From: an uncultured Clostridia bacterium
Lineage (GTDB): Bacteria; Bacillota; Clostridia; Christensenellales; Aristaeellaceae
Reading direction: 5' to 3'
DNA: 12,100 nt
NCBI GenBank assembly: GCA_945877525.1
Contig: CAMDVP010000071.1
Coordinates: 1-12,100 of the forward strand
Each line of letters starts with the position of its first letter. The stretch's first letter is position 1. Below, piece by piece: positions 1 to 6,457 of this stretch. The translations under genes were made by a program, and so were the position numbers. Under the pieces are notes generated by a model, which saw nothing but the letters and a program-made list of their open reading frames with translations, did not search any database and was not told the origin of the DNA.

Positions 1-291
1 ATCCGCGGCATGGGCATGGTGCTCACCGCCTGCCAGAAGCAGCTGGACAATCTCTACAAGGACACCCTGCTGGATGTTTCCACCGACATGGACGTGCTGG
101 AGCAGATGCTCAAGCGCGACGGCCTTACCGATGACGAGCTGGGCGCCGCCACGGCCCGGGCTGCCCAGTCCGCCCGCACCGCCACCGCCGCCCAGCTGGA
201 AAGGTCCGGCGCGCCCACCGCAAAATCCCCCTCCGCCGCCGCGAACGACGATTTTGTGTCCTTCTACAACAAGAGCGGCTCCCGCGAGTAA
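1..291 (+). CDS. XpaC-like protein (5-bromo-4-chloroindolyl phosphate hydrolysis family), C-terminal part
   Basis: Only the last 96 residues are present; the reading frame is open from the window edge to TAA at 289-291. The visible part has a helical segment (LDNLYKDTLLDVSTDMDVLE, about residues 16-35) followed by a short K-R-D-G-L turn. This pattern, an amphipathic helix ending in a D-x-x-V-L-E-x-M-L-K-R-(D/E)-G-L motif, is what I know from the C-terminus of XpaC-type proteins. After it comes a low-complexity Ala/Pro/Ser-rich tail of about 45 residues and a short aromatic end (DDFVSFYNKSG). The next gene is telA, and xpaC-telA pairs are common in Bacillota, which supports the call. The biochemical role of XpaC is poorly defined; the family name comes from a colony colour phenotype. 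An internal ATG at 10 is unlikely to be a real start, since the helix continues upstream. Moderately confident. Confidence 0.72.
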   Translation: MRGMGMVLTACQKQLDNLYKDTLLDVSTDMDVLEQMLKRDGLTDDELGAATARAAQSARTATAAQLERSGAPTAKSPSAAANDDFVSFYNKSGSRE

Positions 292-315
292 GCGTTCATT
301 CCGATGATTGATGAT

Positions 316-322
316 AAGGAGG
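316..322 (+). promoter_or_regulatory. Shine-Dalgarno site fixing the telA start at 331
   Basis: AAGGAGG lies 8 nt before the ATG at 331. The in-frame ATG at 304 would place this site inside the coding region and has no comparable site of its own, so 331 is preferred. Confidence 0.8.
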
Positions 323-330
323 CTCCTTCC

Positions 331-1485
331 ATGAGCGAACAGAACCTGACCCCCATGCTGTCCCTGACCCCTGAAGCCCCCGACCCCGCGCCGGCGGCCC
401 AGCCCTCCATCCAGGAAAAACCCCAGCAGACGCAGCAGGCCGCCCCCCGACTGGACGATAGCCAGCTGACCCCCGCCGAGCGCCAGGCCATCGAAGATTT
501 CCTTGGCAAGCTGGACGTGACCAATCCCGACCATGTGCTGCTCTTCGGCGCGGACGCGCAGAAGAAGATTGCCGATTTTTCCGACACCGCCCTGGAGGCC
601 GTGCAGACCCAGGATACAGGCGAGGTGGGCGACATGCTCATCAACCTGGTGTCCGAGCTGAAGGGCTTTGAGGCCGACGCAGAGGAGCCCAAGGGGCTGC
701 GCAAGCTGTTTGCCAAGGCGGAGGACAAGGTGGAGCGCATGAAGGCACGCTATACCAAGGTAAGCGGCAATGTGGAGAACATCGCCAATTCCCTGGAGGA
801 TTATCAGGCCCAGCTGCTCAAGGACGTGGCCATGTTCGACCGGCTGTACGACCAGAACAGCGACTATTTCCGCCAGCTGACGCTATACATCATCGCCGGC
901 GAGGAAAAGCTGCAGCGGGTGCGTGAGGGCGAGCTGAAGACTCTGCTGGACGCCGCCGAGAAGTCCGGCGACGCCATGGACGCCCAGAAGGCCAACGACC
1001 TGGCCGCCCAGTGCGACCGCTTTGAGAAAAAGCTCCATGACCTGAAGCTGACCCGCCAGGTGTCCATGCAGATGGCCCCGCAAATCCGCCTGCTGCAGAA
1101 CAACGACAGCCTGCTGGTGGAGCGCATTCAGTCCACCCTGTCCAACACCCTGCCCCTGTGGAAGAGCCAGATGGTGCTGGCGTTGGGCCTGCACCACAGC
1201 CAACAGGCGCTGAAGGCGCAAACCGCCGTGACCGACATGACCAACGAGCTGCTGCGCAAAAACGCCCAGGCCCTCAAGATAGGCACCGTGGAAACCGCAA
1301 GGGAGGCCGAGCGCGGCATCATCGACATCGAGACCCTGGTGGAAACCAATCAGAGCCTTATCGACACCATCAACGAGGTCATGCAGATCCAGCAGGAGGG
1401 CCGCACCAAGCGCATTGAGGCCGAAAAGACCCTCTACCAGATGGAAACCGAGCTGAAGAAAAAGCTCATTCAGACCAACCTGTGA
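331..1485 (+). CDS. telA: TelA-family toxic anion resistance protein
   Basis: The product has 384 residues, normal for TelA/YceH-type proteins. A Pro/Gln-rich leader (about 1-45) precedes an almost entirely helical, coiled-coil-rich body. Family hallmarks visible are F-G-A-x-x-Q (about 72-77), the G-E-V-G segment, K-G-L-R-K-L-F, the N-x-D-Y-F-R-Q-L-T-L-Y-I-I-A-G-E-E block, P-Q-I-R-L-L-Q-N-N-D starting at residue 250, the L-P-L-W-K-S-Q-M-V segment, and a C-terminal T-N-x-S-L-I-D-T-I-N-E-V-M-Q-I-Q-x-E-G stretch. There is no signal peptide or membrane segment, so it should be cytoplasmic, perhaps at the membrane face. Family members are associated with tellurite and other toxic-anion or envelope-stress resistance; the molecular mechanism is not established. 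The gene sits 39 nt after the xpaC-like gene and 14 nt before a lipoprotein gene, so one transcript is likely. The call is secure, the physiological role is not. Confidence 0.93.
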   Translation: MSEQNLTPMLSLTPEAPDPAPAAQPSIQEKPQQTQQAAPRLDDSQLTPAERQAIEDFLGKLDVTNPDHVLLFGADAQKKIADFSDTALEAVQTQDTGEVGDMLINLVSELKGFEADAEEPKGLRKLFAKAEDKVERMKARYTKVSGNVENIANSLEDYQAQLLKDVAMFDRLYDQNSDYFRQLTLYIIAGEEKLQRVREGELKTLLDAAEKSGDAMDAQKANDLAAQCDRFEKKLHDLKLTRQVSMQMAPQIRLLQNNDSLLVERIQSTLSNTLPLWKSQMVLALGLHHSQQALKAQTAVTDMTNELLRKNAQALKIGTVETAREAERGIIDIETLVETNQSLIDTINEVMQIQQEGRTKRIEAEKTLYQMETELKKKLIQTNL

Positions 1486-1486
1486 C

Positions 1487-1493
1487 GAGGAGG
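1487..1493 (+). promoter_or_regulatory. Shine-Dalgarno site fixing the lipoprotein start at 1500
   Basis: GAGGAGG ends 6 nt before ATG 1500. A GTG at 1482 is in frame but would overlap the telA stop and add MTRRRT ahead of an already complete signal peptide, with this site inside the coding region. ATG 1500 is preferred. Confidence 0.75.
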
Positions 1494-1499
1494 CGTACC

Positions 1500-1982
1500 A
1501 TGCGCAGGCAAATCACATGCATCGTGCTTTCGCTATGCCTGCTGCTTGCCCTGACCGGCTGCTCCGGCAATGCGGGCCGGGCCGTATACGGCGATGACGC
1601 CATGCTTGCCGGCGAGGATCGCTATCAGATCGGCAGCTTCTCCGGCGACGTGGACGAAACCTCGTACAGCGGCACGTTCCTGAACGCGTCGGGCAGCCGT
1701 TCGCTGTGGGTTTACAACGCTTCCGGCCCCGAAACCCATGCCATCGACTGCACCCTTTCCCTCAAAAAGGGCAGAGCCAGGCTGGTACTGGTAACCCCAG
1801 GCGGCAGGGTAGATACGCTGCTGGAGGTTTCCGCCGCCTCTCCCGTGGATGCCTCCGTCCTGACGCTGGAGGTGCCAGAGGGCGAGAGCATTCTCAAGCT
1901 GGTGATGGATGACATTTCCGAAATGAACATGGCGCTGCGCTTTGACGGCGGCACAAGCTGGCAGCCGCAGGGGGCGCGCTGA
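1500..1982 (+). CDS. Small exported lipoprotein of unknown function
   Basis: A 160-residue protein that I do not recognise. Residues 1-20 form a classical lipoprotein signal peptide: MRRQ basic end, hydrophobic core, and lipobox L-T-G-C with the lipidated cysteine at position 21. The mature part is about 140 residues and looks all-beta: alternating hydrophobic strands separated by G/S/D turns (for example SYSGTFLNASGSRSLWVYN and the KKGRARLVLVTPGGRVDTLL region), resembling a small beta-sandwich such as those in carbohydrate-binding or pre-peptidase C-terminal domains; this fold statement is inference only. One other cysteine lies in the mature part (in AIDCTL). It is expected on the outer face of the cytoplasmic membrane. 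Position between telA and a LemA-like/TPM pair, with 14 and 24 nt gaps, suggests that it works with them in the envelope. Confidence 0.8.
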   Translation: MRRQITCIVLSLCLLLALTGCSGNAGRAVYGDDAMLAGEDRYQIGSFSGDVDETSYSGTFLNASGSRSLWVYNASGPETHAIDCTLSLKKGRARLVLVTPGGRVDTLLEVSAASPVDASVLTLEVPEGESILKLVMDDISEMNMALRFDGGTSWQPQGAR

Positions 1983-1995
1983 TTTCCCGATTGTA

Positions 1996-2001
1996 TGGAG
2001 G
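1996..2001 (+). promoter_or_regulatory. Shine-Dalgarno site fixing the LemA-like start at 2007
   Basis: TGGAGG ends 5 nt before ATG 2007. The in-frame ATG at 1995 overlaps this site and has no purine-rich site before it, so 2007 is preferred; the MKNN start also gives a normal N-terminal membrane anchor. Confidence 0.65.
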
Positions 2002-2006
2002 CAACC

Positions 2007-2552
2007 ATGAAGAACAACCTGACCGGGGCACTGTGCGTTGTGCTGGCCGTCGTGCTGGCAGCCGGTGCCGTATGCCTTGGGGCGTACCGTGGGTGGAGCG
2101 GTGAGCGCAGCCAGGTGCTGGAAACGCTGAACCGGGAGGGCGATATGGCGCAGGCCCTGCAGAGCCGGGCCATGGACGCGGCCAATCTGGCGGTGGTGGC
2201 TTCCCGCCATGTAAAGGAAGGCGACGAGGGCTATGCTGATGCGGCCGCCCTGCGGGAGGCCTACGCCGCGATGACCTCCGGCAGCGCCGACGCGGCCGCC
2301 ATAGCCCGGGCCGACGCAGCCATTTCCGCCGCCGCCGCTCGCCTGGCAGTTCTGCTGCCGGAGCTTCCTTCCGTGCAGGCAAGCCCCAGGGATCAGGCGT
2401 ATATTTCCACCCTCACCCGTACCCTGTCAGAGGACGCCGGCGCGGCGGACGCCTTCGCCGCGGCCGTGCAGGACTACAACGCCCGTCTGACGGGTTCCCT
2501 CACAGGCCGCCTGGCCATGCTGCTGGGCGTAGAGCCCCTGACCGCGCAATGA
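2007..2552 (+). CDS. Divergent LemA-like membrane protein
   Basis: A 181-residue protein with a single N-terminal hydrophobic segment (about residues 8-26), followed by a long Ala-rich helical region. The layout matches LemA: anchor, then a helix with R-x-x-x-L-x-x-x-N and Q-S-R-A-x-x-A-A-N-L-A-V-V-A-S-R-H-V, then helices ending in A-V-Q-D-Y-N-A-R-L-T-G-x-L-x-G-R-L-A-x-L-L-G-V-E-P-L, which recalls the LemA end (D-Y-N-x-x-x ... G-F). The usual LemA signature around N-x-L-V and Q-R-R-x-D-L-I-P-N-L is not conserved. The strongest argument is the neighbour: a TPM-domain gene starts 17 nt downstream, and LemA-TPM is a recurrent operon pair. LemA function is unclear; the helical bundle is expected outside the membrane. 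An unrelated helical anchor protein remains possible. Confidence 0.6.
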   Translation: MKNNLTGALCVVLAVVLAAGAVCLGAYRGWSGERSQVLETLNREGDMAQALQSRAMDAANLAVVASRHVKEGDEGYADAAALREAYAAMTSGSADAAAIARADAAISAAAARLAVLLPELPSVQASPRDQAYISTLTRTLSEDAGAADAFAAAVQDYNARLTGSLTGRLAMLLGVEPLTAQ

Positions 2553-2560
2553 AAGGAGGA
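2552..2560 (+). promoter_or_regulatory. Strong Shine-Dalgarno site before the TPM-domain gene
   Basis: AAAGGAGGA overlaps the last base of the preceding stop codon and ends 9 nt before ATG 2570. It argues against the in-frame ATG at 2549, which would put this site inside the coding region, and places the protein start exactly at its signal peptide. Confidence 0.75.
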
Positions 2561-2569
2561 GACGATAGG

Positions 2570-3385
2570 ATGAAACGCTTTCTGTCCCTCCTTGTGGCCC
2601 TGCTTGTGCTGTGCGCCTGCCTGCCCGCCTGCGCCGCGCCCCGTTATCCCGAGCGCCAGGGCGGCACCACCGACGCCGCCGCCGTGCTGAGCCAGTCCAC
2701 CCTGCGCGACCTTGCCACCTACGCGCAGCGCCTGAAGGACGAAACCGATATTGACCTTTTCGTAGTCACAGTAGACTTTCTGGACGGCGAAACCCTGAGC
2801 GGCTATGGCGAAGGGCTGTTTGCGCAGTGGAAGCTGGATGATGACAGCCTGCTGCTTCTGCTGGCCGTGGGCGAGGACAAGTTTGCCACCTTCAGCGGCA
2901 GGAACGTGACCCGCCGCCTGAGCCGCCAGGTGCAGGACAAGCTGCTCAGCACCAGCCTGGAGGGTCCCTTCCTCCGTCAGGCCTATGACGAGGCTGTTGC
3001 CGGCTTCATACCCGCACTGACCCAGGAAATCAACAAAGCCTTCGATGCGGATGTATCCGTCGCCGGGCTGTTCGGCCAGGCAGACGCGGAAACCATATCC
3101 GTCGAGGAATGGGCCGACGAGTGGGCCAGACGCTGGAGCGCCGCCCATGACGAGGATGAGCCTGCCCCCGACAGCGTGGGCAGCCGCGTAACCCGGGAGG
3201 ACAAGAGCACCGGCTTCAGCCTGGGGAAGGTGCTGCTGACCGTCTTTCTGCTGATGGTGATCTTCAGCAACTTTAACGACCGCAGAGGCCGTCATGGCCG
3301 CCGCAGGGGCTGCGGCTGCGGCTGCGCGCCCTTCAGCTCCATTCTGGCCGCCCTTGGCCTGTGGAAGCTGTGGGACAAGGATTAA
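2570..3385 (+). CDS. TPM-domain membrane protein with cysteine-rich basic tail
   Basis: A 271-residue protein. Residues 1-22 are a signal peptide (cleavage most likely at A-C-A|A near 22; a lipobox reading L-P-A-C at 18-21 is possible but poor). Residues about 31-160 form the TPM domain: an early helix with L-S-Q-S-T-L-R-D-L-A-T-Y-A-x-x-L, the strand I-D-L-F-V-V-T-V-D, then S-L-L-L-L-L-A-V and F-x-G-R-N-V, and the closing helices. The family's usual N-G motif before the L-L-L-L strand is D-S here. A linker rich in D/E/W leads to a transmembrane segment (about 219-234), then a basic stretch (RRGRHGRRRG, 238-247), C-G-C-G-C (248-252) and a short hydrophobic end. The TPM part should face outward and the basic cysteine tail inward. 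TPM proteins accompany LemA in many genomes; enzymatic roles such as phosphatase are proposed for some but cannot be assigned here. Confidence 0.85.
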   Translation: MKRFLSLLVALLVLCACLPACAAPRYPERQGGTTDAAAVLSQSTLRDLATYAQRLKDETDIDLFVVTVDFLDGETLSGYGEGLFAQWKLDDDSLLLLLAVGEDKFATFSGRNVTRRLSRQVQDKLLSTSLEGPFLRQAYDEAVAGFIPALTQEINKAFDADVSVAGLFGQADAETISVEEWADEWARRWSAAHDEDEPAPDSVGSRVTREDKSTGFSLGKVLLTVFLLMVIFSNFNDRRGRHGRRRGCGCGCAPFSSILAALGLWKLWDKD

Positions 3386-3396
3386 ACCCTCTTTTC

Positions 3397-3417
3397 GCCC
3401 GGCGGCTTTCGCCGGGC
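3397..3417 (+). terminator. Perfect 8-bp hairpin after the TPM gene, possible weak terminator
   Basis: GCCCGGCG (3397-3404) pairs with CGCCGGGC (3410-3417) around the loop GCTTT. The hairpin lies 12 nt after the stop codon, in the only sizeable gap (92 nt) between region 1 and coaE. No T-run follows (TCGATTGCG), so it is not a canonical intrinsic terminator; it may act as a transcript 3'-end stabiliser or Rho-linked site. Confidence 0.4.
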
Positions 3418-3460
3418 TCGATTGCGTTTGCAGGGTTCAGGCTTGCTGAATCGTTGAATG

Positions 3461-3470
3461 AAAAAGGAGG
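3461..3470 (+). promoter_or_regulatory. Shine-Dalgarno site fixing the coaE start at 3478
   Basis: AAAAAGGAGG ends 7 nt before ATG 3478. The reading frame is open back to 3361, but the upstream codons overlap the end of the TPM gene and do not resemble a kinase; the Walker A motif sits at the expected distance from 3478. Confidence 0.85.
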
Positions 3471-3477
3471 AGCGCCC

Positions 3478-4077
3478 ATGCGCACCGTCGGGCTGACAGG
3501 CTCCATTGCCTGCGGCAAAAGCAATGTGTCCGCCGTATTGCGTGAGCTGGGCGCTGCGGTGGTGGACGGCGACCTGCTTTCCCGGGAGCTGACCGCCCCC
3601 GGCGGCCCCGCCCTGCCCGCCATCCGCGAGACCTTCGGAGACGGGGTGTTTCTGCCCGACGGCACGCTGAACCGCCGCGCTCTGGGAGATGTGGTGTTTG
3701 CCTCCGACGCCGCGCGAAAGCGGCTGGATGACCTGATGCAGCCCCTCCTGCGATCCCTGATTCTTCGCCGGATGGAGGAAGCCCGGGCAGGCGGCGCGAA
3801 GATATGCGTGCTGGACATGCCGCTATTGTTCGAGGCAGGGCTGGACGCGCTGTGCGACACGGTGTGGTGCGTGCATCTGCCCCGGGAGGAACAGCTCCGG
3901 CGGCTGATGGCCCGGGACAGTCTGACGCTTTCGCAGGCCGAAGCGCGGCTGCGCAGCCAGCTTTCCTCCGACGAGAAGGCTGCCCGCGCCCAGGTGGTCA
4001 TTGACACCAGCGGTTCCATTGACGATACGAGGGCCATGATTCCGGCGCTGTACGCCCGGGAGCTTGCCCTTTCCTGA
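3478..4077 (+). CDS. coaE: Dephospho-CoA kinase
   Basis: CoaE phosphorylates the 3'-hydroxyl of the ribose in dephospho-CoA with ATP, the last step of coenzyme A synthesis, in the cytoplasm. The 199-residue product has the usual length. The N-terminus M-R-T-V-G-L-T-G-S-I-A-C-G-K-S carries the P-loop (residues 8-15). D-G-D (30-32) corresponds to the D-A-D motif at the dephospho-CoA site. Later motifs are the L-D-x-P-L-L-F-E-A-G-L strand/lid segment, the V-x-x-x-x-E-x-Q-L-R-R-L-M-A-R-D segment, and the R-L-x-x-Q-x-S-x-x-E-K region ahead of V-V-I-D-T-S-G-S at the C-terminus, where most relatives have I-D-N-S/N-G. The downstream transglycosylase gene begins 14 nt later; coaE next to an SLT gene is frequent in Clostridia. 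A 92-nt gap separates it from the TPM gene, but no convincing promoter is seen there. Confidence 0.95.
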   Translation: MRTVGLTGSIACGKSNVSAVLRELGAAVVDGDLLSRELTAPGGPALPAIRETFGDGVFLPDGTLNRRALGDVVFASDAARKRLDDLMQPLLRSLILRRMEEARAGGAKICVLDMPLLFEAGLDALCDTVWCVHLPREEQLRRLMARDSLTLSQAEARLRSQLSSDEKAARAQVVIDTSGSIDDTRAMIPALYARELALS

Positions 4078-4091
4078 CAAAGGAGGCTTCC

Positions 4092-4943
4092 ATGGAAACA
4101 CAGCCGACTCCCGGCAGCCGCCGGACTACCCGCCGGGCCGACAAATACCGTCCGCAGAGCGGCGTAGCCCCCTCTGCGGAGCTGATGCACCGCGCCGCGC
4201 CGGAGGACGCCGCACCCCCCGTGATGGAGCGTCCCAAGGCGCCTGCCCGCCGCGCCAGAAGCACCCCCGAATGGCGCATGCCCCCCTGGCTGACAGGCTG
4301 CCTGACCGGCATGTTGCTGCTTGTCATGGCGCTGCTGGCCGCCCAGGGGCTGATGCAGGCCTACCTCAAGCAGCGCGCCGACGAGCGCGAGGCCGCATAC
4401 CGGCGGGTGGTGGACAGCCACCCCATTTATTACAAGGATCTGATTGAGCAGTATGCCGCGGAAAACAACCTCAAGCCTGCCTTTGTGGCGGCGATTATCC
4501 TGAACGAAAGCTCCTTCCGCACCGACGCGGAGTCCAGCGTGGGCGCCCGAGGACTGATGCAGCTGATGCCCGACACCGCCGAGTGGATTGCTGGCAAGCT
4601 GGATATGGACTACTTCCATTTCGACTTCATGTACGACGCGGAGATGAACATCCGCTTCGGCACCTGGTACCTGGGGTATCTGTCCCGGCTCTTCCGCGGC
4701 GACCCGGTCAGCGTGGCCAGCGCCTATCACGCTGGGCAGGGTACGGTTACCCGATGGCTGAGCGACGAAAGCAAAACCCGGGACGGGGTGAGCCTCAACC
4801 TGGACAGTCTGAGCGACGGCCCCACCAAAACCTATGCAGGGAGAGTGACCCAAGCCTATGCGATTTACGAAGCGCTCTATTATCCGCAGTCTGACGGCGA
4901 TGACGGCGGCACTGCTGATGACCCTGACGGCGCTGCTTCCTGA
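4092..4943 (+). CDS. Membrane-anchored lytic transglycosylase (SLT domain)
   Basis: Cleaves the MurNAc-GlcNAc bond of peptidoglycan with formation of 1,6-anhydro-MurNAc. The 283-residue protein has a basic, Pro-rich cytoplasmic head (1-64), one transmembrane segment (about 66-87), a short connector, and an SLT domain from about 111 to 264. Catalytic glutamate E139 lies in I-I-L-N-E-S-S-F; G-A-R-G-L-M-Q-L-M-P (151-160) and A-Y-H-A-G (211-215, with His where most relatives have Asn) are the other hallmarks; the final R-V-x-x-A-Y-x-I-Y-E-A-L-Y helix closes the domain. The acidic tail (265-283) is not part of the fold, and its DNA also encodes the signal peptide of the next gene. AAAGGAGG at 4079-4086 sets the start. 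The protein should act outside the membrane in wall turnover. Expression is presumably coupled to coaE upstream. Confidence 0.93.
   Translation: METQPTPGSRRTTRRADKYRPQSGVAPSAELMHRAAPEDAAPPVMERPKAPARRARSTPEWRMPPWLTGCLTGMLLLVMALLAAQGLMQAYLKQRADEREAAYRRVVDSHPIYYKDLIEQYAAENNLKPAFVAAIILNESSFRTDAESSVGARGLMQLMPDTAEWIAGKLDMDYFHFDFMYDAEMNIRFGTWYLGYLSRLFRGDPVSVASAYHAGQGTVTRWLSDESKTRDGVSLNLDSLSDGPTKTYAGRVTQAYAIYEALYYPQSDGDDGGTADDPDGAAS
4858..4943 (+). other. 86-nt overlap of two coding regions in different frames
   Basis: The last 28 codons of the transglycosylase (Y-A-I-Y-E-A-L-Y-Y then a Gly/Asp-rich tail, DGDDGGTADDPDG) share DNA with the first codons of the solute-binding protein, where the other frame gives a signal peptide with the hydrophobic core L-T-A-M-T-A-A-L-L-M-T-L-T-A-L-L. 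Both readings are chemically sensible. Confidence 0.8.
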
Positions 4944-6450
4944 CCAGGCCCTGGCCAGCAACGTGGGCTCCAGCCTGACGCTGGGCATCCAGTCCGTCAA
5001 GACCACCAGCATCCAGCCCCTGGATCCCGTGGAGCGGGACATGATGAGCACCTACAGCCTGGTCTACGAAAGCCTCGTTACCATCGACGACGATTATCTT
5101 CCCCAGCCCAGCCTGGCCGAAAGCTGGGAGGAAAGCGGCAACGGCAAAACCTGGACCTTCCACCTTCGGGACAACGTGACTTTCTCCGACGGCACGCCCC
5201 TAACCGCAAGGGACGTGGCCGCCACCGCCCAATACATCCTTGACCGGGCCAACGACGAAAACTCGCAGCTCAAAGGGTACTATGCCAACCTGAAGTATTT
5301 CGTTTCCCGCGTGACCGCCACGGATGACAAAACCGTGGTGGTCAAGACGGATTCCGCCAGACCCTACTGGGGCGTATTGTACGCCATGACCTTTCCTGTG
5401 CTGCCCGAAGGCATGGCCGGCAGCGCCAATCCTCCCGGCACAGGACCCTACATGATTTCCGCCTTTGAGCCGGGCAACTACCTGTGGATGGAAAACAACC
5501 CCTACTGGTGGCAGACCGCCCCCCAGGTGAAGGAGATCATGGCCGTGTGCCACGACACCCCCGGCAAGGTAATCGAAAGCTATGAATACGCCCGGGTGGA
5601 CACGGTATTCACCCGCTCCATCGCCGCGGCCCAGCATAAAAGCGGCACCTCTTCCCTGGCCATTGACTACCGCACCAACCAGCTGGAAACCCTGCTCATC
5701 AACCACACCTCTTCTCCCCTGGGGAACGTGAATATCCGCAGGGCCATCCGTTATCTGGTGGATCCGGACAAGCTGGCCAGCCAGGTGTACATGGGCATGG
5801 TGGAGCGCACCGACACCCCGATGATCCCCTGCACCTGGATGTACAACGACAGCCTGTCCTCCTACTTTGTGACCAACGCGGAGGCTGCCCGCGCCCTGCT
5901 GGAGGAAGAGGGCTGGGCGGATACCGATGACGACGGCATTCTGGACAAAACCGCCGACAACGGCAAGCAGCAGAAGCTGCACCTGCGCATCTACGTCTAC
6001 GAGGAGCCGGACAACAACGTTCGGGTGGAGGCGGCCAACCTTATTGCCGACGCGCTCAACGCGGTGGGCATTTCCACCGCCATCACCACCATGTCCATGG
6101 CGGAAATGCAGGTGAAGCTCTCTGCCGGCTCCTTCGACCTGGCGCTGGTTTCCTTCGCCATGGATGCCTGCCCCGACCCCGGCTTTCTGCTGATGAGCGG
6201 CAACACCGGCAACTACGGCCGCTACCGCAGCGAAACCATGACCAATCTGTGCAAGGAGCTGCGCAAGCAAACCACCCAGGAGGGCTTCCGGCAGACGCTT
6301 TTGAGCATCCAGCAGCAGTTTGCCGAGGACTGCCCCTTCATCTGCCTGTACTACCGCTCCGGCTCGGTGCTGACCCGGCAGATGTACACCACCGTCCGTG
6401 ATGTACGGGAGTTGGAGCTGCTGCGGGGGATCGAGTCCTTCCACCCATAA
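4858..6450 (+). CDS. Extracellular solute-binding protein, family 5 (peptide/nickel type ABC transporter)
   Basis: A 530-residue substrate-binding protein of the DppA/OppA-like SBP_bac_5 class. The N-terminus is a signal peptide (basic MRFTKRSIIR, hydrophobic core to about 27, A-L-A|S cleavage near 33). Family features: Y-S-L-V-Y-E-S-L-V near residue 70, L-A-E-S-W-E-x-S-x-x-G-K-T-W-T-F-H-L-R-D-N-V-T-F-S-D-G-T-P-L-T-A-x-D-V (about 84-120), the G-T-G-P-Y-x-I-S segment, N-V-N-I-R-R-A-I-R-Y-L-V-D in the second lobe, and a D-x-D-x-D-G-I-L-D loop (355-363), Ca-binding-like and common in this family. No cysteine follows the signal peptide, so it lacks the lipid anchor usual for Gram-positive binding proteins. 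No permease or ATPase gene is visible, so the ligand cannot be named. The start has only a weak site (AGGGAG, 4838-4843); translational coupling to the overlapping gene is likely. ATG 4900 is a less likely start, since it would remove the basic end. Confidence 0.9.
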   Translation: MRFTKRSIIRSLTAMTAALLMTLTALLPDQALASNVGSSLTLGIQSVKTTSIQPLDPVERDMMSTYSLVYESLVTIDDDYLPQPSLAESWEESGNGKTWTFHLRDNVTFSDGTPLTARDVAATAQYILDRANDENSQLKGYYANLKYFVSRVTATDDKTVVVKTDSARPYWGVLYAMTFPVLPEGMAGSANPPGTGPYMISAFEPGNYLWMENNPYWWQTAPQVKEIMAVCHDTPGKVIESYEYARVDTVFTRSIAAAQHKSGTSSLAIDYRTNQLETLLINHTSSPLGNVNIRRAIRYLVDPDKLASQVYMGMVERTDTPMIPCTWMYNDSLSSYFVTNAEAARALLEEEGWADTDDDGILDKTADNGKQQKLHLRIYVYEEPDNNVRVEAANLIADALNAVGISTAITTMSMAEMQVKLSAGSFDLALVSFAMDACPDPGFLLMSGNTGNYGRYRSETMTNLCKELRKQTTQEGFRQTLLSIQQQFAEDCPFICLYYRSGSVLTRQMYTTVRDVRELELLRGIESFHP

Positions 6451-6457
6451 ACCGTCA

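Noticed and set aside
1482..1499. GTG 1482 as the start of the lipoprotein, overlapping telA
   Set aside because: The ribosome site would lie within the coding region, and ATG 1500 already gives a complete signal peptide.
3422..3450. Possible promoter before coaE (TTGCGT near 3422)
   Set aside because: No -10-like hexamer at a workable distance.
3333..5051. A 572-codon open frame on the minus strand opposite coaE and the transglycosylase
   Set aside because: Low-complexity Ser/Arg-rich translation, crossing several genuine genes; explained by codon bias of the plus strand.
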